This document shows positions 5,328 through 8,383 of a stretch of 8,383 bases of DNA, in pieces. Made by a program: the position numbers and the translations under genes. The notes under the pieces were generated by a model. The model was not told the DNA's origin. It saw only the letters and a program-made list of their open reading frames with translations, and searched no databases. Location of the stretch: NCBI GenBank assembly GCA_900551615.1, contig URWN01000049.1, positions 1 to 8,383 on the forward strand. Reading direction: 5' to 3'. The stretch's first letter is position 1. The number at the start of each line of letters is the position of its first letter. This DNA comes from an uncultured Clostridium sp. Lineage in GTDB: Bacteria; Bacillota; Clostridia; TANB77; CAG-508.

Positions 5328-6050
5328 ATGTATATCATTTTTGTTTCAAATAATGCAGCAACTCATAATAAATTATTACAAAAAATAGATAATTTTATAT
5401 TATATCATCATTTATCACATATAGATCTATATTCTTATTCAAGTATAAACATTAATAATATCTATACTTTAGATAGATTTGAAGCATACTATTTTCTATT
5501 GGATATTGATTCTCAAAAATATTCTATAAAAGATATTATGCAATTAACTAAATATTTCTCTTTCAGTAAAATAGGTATCTACTCTAAAGATGAACAATAT
5601 TTTCTAAACTTATGTAACTATTTACCACTACAAGGATATATTAATGTAAATCAAATAAATTGGGAAAAATCCCTACTACATTTACTAATTCATTTAAATA
5701 AACAAAATTCTACAATACCCAATGGACTATTTATTTCTACTAAACAAACAAAAGAACTTATTCCTTTTAACTATATCTACTACATAGAAACTATTAAAGG
5801 TAGTCATTATTGCAAAAATATATGTGATAAAAAATCACATATATTCCGAGGCAATATTTATGAAACAATAACTATGCTTGATAAAAGATTTCTTATAGTT
5901 CGTGCTTCAACAATTGTAAACTTAGATAAAATCATTTCCATAGATACAAAAAATAAATATTTACATTTTAATAATAATGAATTTTGTTCTTATAGTGCTA
6001 AAAATTATAAAAAAATATGTAAAAAAATCAAAAAAATATATACACAATAA
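5328..6050 (+). CDS. Receiver-LytTR family DNA-binding response regulator
   Basis: A 240-residue protein. The ATG at 5328 is preferred because AGGGTGA precedes it by 5-7 nt; an in-frame GTG at 5319 overlaps that SD. Residues about 133-236 are a LytTR domain: LFISTKQTKELIPFNYIYYI, ETIKGSHYCKNI, FRGNIYETITMLDKRFLIVR, ASTIVNLDKIISID, HFNNNEFCSYSAKNYKKI. These match the AgrA/LytR pattern (I-dI.yIe.....h, F.r.hrs..vN...I). The first about 120 residues have receiver-like alternation but lack the acidic pair (YIIFVSNN in place of DD) and the conserved Lys; D59 or D61 in YYFLLDIDS could mark the acceptor site. It probably activates the downstream muramidase/lectin/nuclease genes, 20 nt away. LytTR proteins often control bacteriocin and virulence genes. 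Confidence 0.85.
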   Translation: MYIIFVSNNAATHNKLLQKIDNFILYHHLSHIDLYSYSSININNIYTLDRFEAYYFLLDIDSQKYSIKDIMQLTKYFSFSKIGIYSKDEQYFLNLCNYLPLQGYINVNQINWEKSLLHLLIHLNKQNSTIPNGLFISTKQTKELIPFNYIYYIETIKGSHYCKNICDKKSHIFRGNIYETITMLDKRFLIVRASTIVNLDKIISIDTKNKYLHFNNNEFCSYSAKNYKKICKKIKKIYTQ

Positions 6051-6070
6051 TTATTTAGGAGATGATCATT

Positions 6071-6655
6071 TTGAAAGTTATCGATATTTCTGCCTGGCAA
6101 GAAAATATTAATTGGCAAGCAATTAAAGATGCAGACATAAAAGGTGTAATTATAAAAATAGGTGAAAAAACTCATTTAGATGATATGTTCATCACACATG
6201 TAAATAATGCTGCAAAAAATAATCTGCCCTATGGCATATATTATTATGCTCATGCTTCAACAATTGATGAAGCTATAGCTGAAGCCAATTGGGTTGATAA
6301 TCAAATAAAAACATATTTAAATGGGAAAAACCCCAAACTTGGTATTTGGTATGATGCTGAAGATAATTCTATGTTAAAAAGTAGTAATAATATTGCTTAT
6401 ATTATTGGTAATTTTATTAATAGATTAAATGAAATTGGTTATAACTATGTAGGTCTTTATAGTTCCTATAATTGGCTTACTAATGTTATTGACTTAAATC
6501 TACTCGCAGATTATATACCTATTTGGACGGCTCAGTATGGATATCATGAAAATAGTTTTGCTATTGAAAATCCTAATCGCATATGTCGTCTTTGGCAATA
6601 TACAGACTGTGAACAAATAGGTAATATGCAATTAGACTGCAATATCTATTATTAA
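6071..6655 (+). CDS. GH25 family muramidase (lysozyme)
   Basis: A 194-residue protein that would cleave the MurNAc-GlcNAc beta-1,4 bond of peptidoglycan. The TTG at 6071 is chosen: TTAGGAG ends 9 nt before it and the product then opens MKVIDISAWQ, the standard GH25 start; an ATG at 6062 abuts the SD. Catalytic residues expected for GH25 (as in Cpl-1) are present: D5 (VIDISAWQ), D95 and E97 (GIWYDAED) and D189 (MQLDCNIYY). Other family marks are FITHVNNAAKNNLPYGIYYY and GLYSSYNWL. It is a bare catalytic domain with no signal peptide and no wall-binding repeat; the lectin encoded 28 nt downstream could supply binding. Without an export signal it resembles a phage endolysin or a toxin effector rather than a housekeeping autolysin. 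Confidence 0.9.
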   Translation: MKVIDISAWQENINWQAIKDADIKGVIIKIGEKTHLDDMFITHVNNAAKNNLPYGIYYYAHASTIDEAIAEANWVDNQIKTYLNGKNPKLGIWYDAEDNSMLKSSNNIAYIIGNFINRLNEIGYNYVGLYSSYNWLTNVIDLNLLADYIPIWTAQYGYHENSFAIENPNRICRLWQYTDCEQIGNMQLDCNIYY

Positions 6656-6683
6656 AATATTATTTAAGAAAGAAGGTTATTTT

Positions 6684-7262
6684 ATGTTTCAAAATTTAAA
6701 TTTAAACATAGATGATATTTCATCTACTATTGATGAAAATATAAAATCTTCATCAATCAATTACAGAGGCATTTATAAAATAAAAAGTCAAAATAATTTA
6801 TATTTTGATGTATGTGGCAATAGTTCAGATAATAATACTCCTATTATCTTATATCCTAATAACAATCATAATAATCAAAAATTTATTATTGAACCACTAG
6901 AAGATACTAATATTACTTCTTCAATTCAAGATTTACTAAACAATATATCAAATAGAAAAGAGCCTAACTTATATATCATAAAAGCATTTCATAGCAAAAA
7001 AAGTTTAGATATTTCTAGTGAAAATAAAGCAAATGGGGCAAAATTAATCCAATATGAGTATCATAATGGGGCAAATCAACACTTTATAATCGTACCTATA
7101 AACAATAACAATCCTAATCTTGTAAATATCTATATTGCTCATTCTAATAAAGTCCTCGATATTCCAGGAGCAAATTTTAAATCAAAGGTGCAAATTCAAC
7201 AATATACAGCTAATAACACTATTGCTCAACAATTTACGTTGGAAAAAATCAGTGATTTATAA
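6684..7262 (+). CDS. Ricin-type beta-trefoil lectin protein
   Basis: A 192-residue protein, SD GAAGG. After an Asn/Asp/Ser-rich N-terminus (1-27) come three similar repeats of about 45 residues, at roughly 28-72, 96-138 and 147-188. Each opens with a strand 'iY.I.....s...lDi', then a Gly/Asn turn, an 'iqlY/Q(Y)' strand, and closes with a QxF/QxW-like element (NNQKFIIE, NQHFIIVP, AQQFTLEK). Three such repeats make one complete beta-trefoil (RICIN, usually glycan binding). The repeats keep the LDI/FDV aspartate used for sugar contact (D42, D109, D159). No signal peptide and no enzyme domain. Placed between a muramidase and a nuclease, it may target them to a cell-surface glycan; this is inference. 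Confidence 0.82.
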   Translation: MFQNLNLNIDDISSTIDENIKSSSINYRGIYKIKSQNNLYFDVCGNSSDNNTPIILYPNNNHNNQKFIIEPLEDTNITSSIQDLLNNISNRKEPNLYIIKAFHSKKSLDISSENKANGAKLIQYEYHNGANQHFIIVPINNNNPNLVNIYIAHSNKVLDIPGANFKSKVQIQQYTANNTIAQQFTLEKISDL

Positions 7263-7281
7263 TTTATATGGAGGTTTTAAT

Positions 7282-7683
7282 ATGTGTAAATTAAAACAAA
7301 TTCAAATAAATCAAATCATCGGTAAAAGTTTTGAAGAAGCTTGCTTGAACGAACTAAAGAAATCTTATGATAAAGTAGAAAAATAAATTTCTTTATATTA
7401 TAAAACAACAAATGGTACAATAAAATCTTTTCGTCCTGATTTTATTATATATAATAAAGATGGAGAACCCATTCATCTTATAGAAGCAAAATCTTCTGCA
7501 ACTGCTTCATTTACTGAAAATCAATATGAAGGATATCTTGCAGTTGCTAATGGTAGTGCTTACTATGATTCTAATTGTACAAGTTTATTTCCTAAGGTAT
7601 TAACAATTGTTATGTATCCTTCTGATAGTAATCCTCAAATAATTGAACAAATTCATCAAAGATTTAATCCAAATAAAATTTAA
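7282..7683 (+). pseudogene. REase-fold (PD-(D/E)XK) toxin-like gene with an in-frame TAA
   Basis: From an ATG with a strong GGAGG SD, the frame stays open for 133 codons except a single TAA at 7384-7386 (codon 35). Reading through it gives one coherent domain: GKSFEEACLNELKKSYDKVEK-(stop)-ISLYYKTTNGTIKSFRPDFI, then HLIEAKSSATASFTENQ. The PD...EAK signature (D53, E68, K70) and the S-S-A-T-A-x-x-T-x-N-Q run are those of restriction-endonuclease-fold toxin domains found at the C-termini of polymorphic toxins. In that family the stop position is normally the Q of an 'EQI'-like motif, so a CAA-to-TAA change is the simplest history. No start codon follows that could restore the catalytic part, so only a 34-aa peptide is expected. 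No immunity gene is visible. Confidence 0.75.
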
Positions 7684-7830
7684 TATAAAACTATATGCTC
7701 ATTATTTCTTAAAATTTATTCTTTTTTTATTTCTCTACTATTTTATCAATAAACTAATAAATTAACATCTTCTTTAGTTATTATTATAATATTTATTTTC
7801 ATATTTTCTTATTAAAGTTATTTAATATAC
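7684..7830. other. AT-rich intergenic stretch without recognised features
   Basis: About 147 bases of nearly pure A/T. I see no ORF with an SD and no immunity gene, tRNA or repeat. It separates the nuclease remnant from the bidirectional terminator. Confidence 0.5.
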
Positions 7831-7868
7831 AAAAAATCTCAAAGAAATTAGTTTCTTTGAGATTTTTT
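7831..7868. terminator. Bidirectional rho-independent terminator
   Basis: Perfect 17-bp stem, arms 7831-7847 and 7852-7868, with TTAG loop and six A/T at each end, so it has a T-run on both strands. It starts two bases past the minus-strand rfbD stop and also ends the plus-strand toxin-like operon. Confidence 0.9.
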
Positions 7869-7869
7869 A

Positions 7870-8298
7870 CTACTTATTTATTTCTTGTAAATATCTTAAT
7901 AAAGCATCTTGCCATATTGGTAATCTATTAAATCCTGCTTCATCTAAACATTTTTTGCTCATTCTTGAATTATGTGGTCGTATAGCTTTTGTTGGAAATG
8001 CTGTTGATGGTACTGGTTCAACATTTATCTTTATATCTGCTTGTTTAAATATTTCACAAGCAAAATCATACCATGAACATATCCCTTCATTTGTAGCATG
8101 GTAAATACCATATTTATCAGATAATGCCATATCACAAAGTAATTTTGCTAAATCCACTGTATAAGTTGGTGAACCTATTTGGTCATTAACTACAGTTAAT
8201 TTATCATGAGTTTTAGCTAAGTTAAGCATAGTCTTGATAAAATTCTTACCGTTACTACCAAATACCCAAGAAATACGCACAATAAAATATTTATCTAA
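7870..8298 (-). pseudogene. rfbD: rfbD 3' fragment (dTDP-4-dehydrorhamnose reductase), 5' half missing
   Basis: The frame encodes the C-terminal half of RfbD/RmlD, the NADPH-dependent reductase for the last step of dTDP-L-rhamnose synthesis. Homology begins at about LDKYFIVRISWVFGSNGKNF (8298 inward), a family motif from the middle of the protein, and continues through KLTVVNDQIGSPTYTVDLAK, GIYHATNEGICSWYDFACEI and RPHNSRMSKKCLDEAGF to a normal C-terminus. About 140 N-terminal residues, including the Rossmann GxxGxxG and the YxxxK motif, are absent. Upstream in frame there is a stop at 8311-8313, and the preceding sequence is the end of a kdsD-like gene. A GTG at 8280 would make a 136-aa protein, but it lacks an SD and would lack the cofactor site. 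Probably a deletion or recombination remnant. Confidence 0.82.
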
Positions 8299-8383
8299 AC
8301 AATTCCTTGACTAAGTAAATCAGTAAGGTGAACTATACCTACTGGTTCATTTTTCTCTACATCAATTACTGGAAGCACTGTAA
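8295..8383 (-). CDS. kdsD: KdsD/KpsF-like arabinose-5-phosphate isomerase, last 28 residues
   Basis: Partial gene entering from the right edge. The visible C-terminus is TVLPVIDVEKNEPV then GIVHLTDLLSQGIV and a TAG stop (8295-8297). This is the end of a second CBS domain with the DLL..GIV terminus typical of KdsD/KpsF/GutQ isomerases, which convert ribulose 5-phosphate to arabinose 5-phosphate for Kdo synthesis. Its presence implies lipopolysaccharide and hence a diderm host. With so little sequence, another CBS-domain protein cannot be excluded. Its stop overlaps the first codons of the rfbD remnant. Confidence 0.6.
   Translation of the reverse strand, partial: TVLPVIDVEKNEPVGIVHLTDLLSQGIV

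Noticed and set aside
7135..7386. 83-aa ORF overlapping the lectin end and the nuclease start
   Set aside because: The real start is the ATG at 7282 with a GGAGG SD; the upstream part is the lectin read in another frame.
8278..8280. GTG at 8280 as a genuine start of a short RfbD
   Set aside because: Family homology continues seven or more codons upstream, no SD precedes it, and the product would lack the nucleotide-binding half.
1..8383. CRISPR array, tRNA, rRNA or complete insertion sequence
   Set aside because: No regularly spaced repeats, no tRNA-like cloverleaf with CCA/TΨC-type motifs, and no transposase other than the Rpn-type partial gene at the left edge.

Overview
The window looks like the chromosome of a very AT-rich, low-GC Firmicute that makes lipopolysaccharide, most simply a member of the Negativicutes (Megamonas-like). 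This is an inference from two signals: a sigma factor/DUF1659/DUF2922/YvrJ module typical of Firmicutes on the left, and the C-terminus of a KdsD-type (Kdo pathway) isomerase next to a dTDP-rhamnose gene remnant on the right, which points to an outer membrane.

Layout. (1) 1-232, minus: start of an Rpn/YhgA-like PD-(D/E)XK nuclease, cut by the window edge. (2) 281-359: a perfect 33-bp inverted repeat at the end of the next operon. (3) 380-1742, minus: tiny basic ORF, DUF2922, DUF1659, internal terminator, sigma-70-like factor, YvrJ. (4) 1826-1869: strong terminator. (5) 1901-4115, minus: two DUF2589-family proteins, an unknown 88-aa protein, and a papain/C39-like cysteine peptidase. (6) 4116-4294: divergent intergenic region with an operator-like palindrome. 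(7) 4295-7683, plus: a receiver-LuxR regulator, a small zinc-finger protein, a receiver-LytTR regulator, a GH25 muramidase, a three-repeat ricin-type lectin, and a REase-fold toxin-like gene interrupted by one in-frame TAA. (8) 7831-7868: perfect bidirectional terminator. (9) 7870-8383, minus: the 3' half of rfbD abutting the end of a kdsD-like gene.

Working model (inference): segments 5-7 form one divergent accessory locus. Two atypical regulators share a sequence motif in their upstream regions and may control both arms. One arm encodes cytoplasmic DUF2589 proteins with a cysteine peptidase. The other encodes potential antibacterial or wall-directed cargo (muramidase, lectin, nuclease). None of the cargo proteins has an obvious signal peptide, so export, if any, would need lysis or a dedicated route. 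I know of no named system with this gene set. The nuclease appears disarmed by a CAA-to-TAA type change, and no immunity gene is visible beside it.
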